Assembly (NCBI GenBank): GCA_024276255.1
Contig: JAJRXO010000388.1
Span: 1-5,474, forward strand
Reading direction: 5' to 3'
Length of the DNA stretch: 5,474 nucleotides
DNA from: Chloroflexota bacterium
GTDB taxonomy: Bacteria; Chloroflexota; Anaerolineae; J102
A model generated the notes under the pieces. The model was not told the origin of the DNA. It saw nothing but the letters and a program-made list of their open reading frames with translations, and did not search any database. The position numbers were made by a program, and so were the translations under genes. Below, one piece after another: positions 5,405 through 5,474 of this stretch (its first letter is position 1; each line of letters opens with the position of its first letter).

Positions 5405-5474
5405 GTGGCTAAATGTGCTAAATGTGGTGCAAGTATCTCTGACCATGACCGGTTCTGTTCCTATTGCGGCACAC
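5405..5474 (+). CDS. Zinc-ribbon domain protein, N-terminal fragment (3' end outside window)
   Basis: Only 23 codons are visible, starting at GTG 5405. The product begins MAKCAKCGASISDHDRFCSY followed by CGT. Two CxxC knuckles (C4/C7 and C18/C21) with the pattern C-x2-C-G-A-x(~8)-R-F-C-x2-C-G are typical of the short zinc-ribbon placed at the very N-terminus of many bacterial proteins, often ahead of a low-complexity linker, membrane segment or FHA-type domain. It binds structural zinc. What follows cannot be seen, so the function of the whole protein is unknown. It has its own ribosome binding site and lies 220 bases from the preceding gene, so it is probably a separate transcription unit. 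Confidence 0.85.
   Translation, partial: MAKCAKCGASISDHDRFCSYCGT

Overview
The window (about 55% GC by eye) looks like a bacterial chromosome segment, most likely from a Chloroflexota (Caldilinea/Anaerolineae-like) genome. This assignment is an inference. It rests on a secreted right-handed beta-helix protein with a CSLREA-type N-terminus, a choice-of-anchor-Q-type C-terminus and a 'WLPLI' tail like those of secreted Chloroflexota proteins, next to a TIGR03032/DUF4915 protein. All supportable genes lie on the + strand.

Layout. (1) Bases 2-337 are the 3' end of an S41-family serine protease gene. (2) A long imperfect hairpin (369-420) follows, then a gene-poor stretch. (3) Bases ~600-1735 look like a graveyard. 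The remains of a TPR-like helical protein (602-1158, frameshifted near 655) run without a stop into the remains of a family-3 amino-acid ABC transporter binding protein (~1237-1730, frameshifted near 1552). An open frame at 736-1584 spans both pieces but is best read as an accidental chimera. (4) A strong sigma70-type promoter (TTGCCA-N18-TATAAT, 1702-1731) lies in the tail of the decayed transporter gene. It is followed by a short hairpin with a U-run that pairs off the only GGAG near the start of the next gene. (5) Bases 1796-4069 encode a 757-residue secreted beta-helix protein with about 15 rungs of ~26 residues. (6) A TIGR03032-family gene (4069-5184) is joined to it by a TGATG stop/start overlap. 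(7) A 220-base gap with a perfect 7-bp inverted repeat leads to a zinc-ribbon gene (5405 onward) cut by the window edge.

The probable working unit is the two-gene operon 1796-5184: an exported surface or extracellular beta-helix protein translationally coupled to a cytoplasmic protein of unknown function. The stretch before it is decayed, so the operon seems to have gained its promoter in, or beside, dead sequence. I see no CRISPR array, tRNA, rRNA or recognisable insertion sequence.
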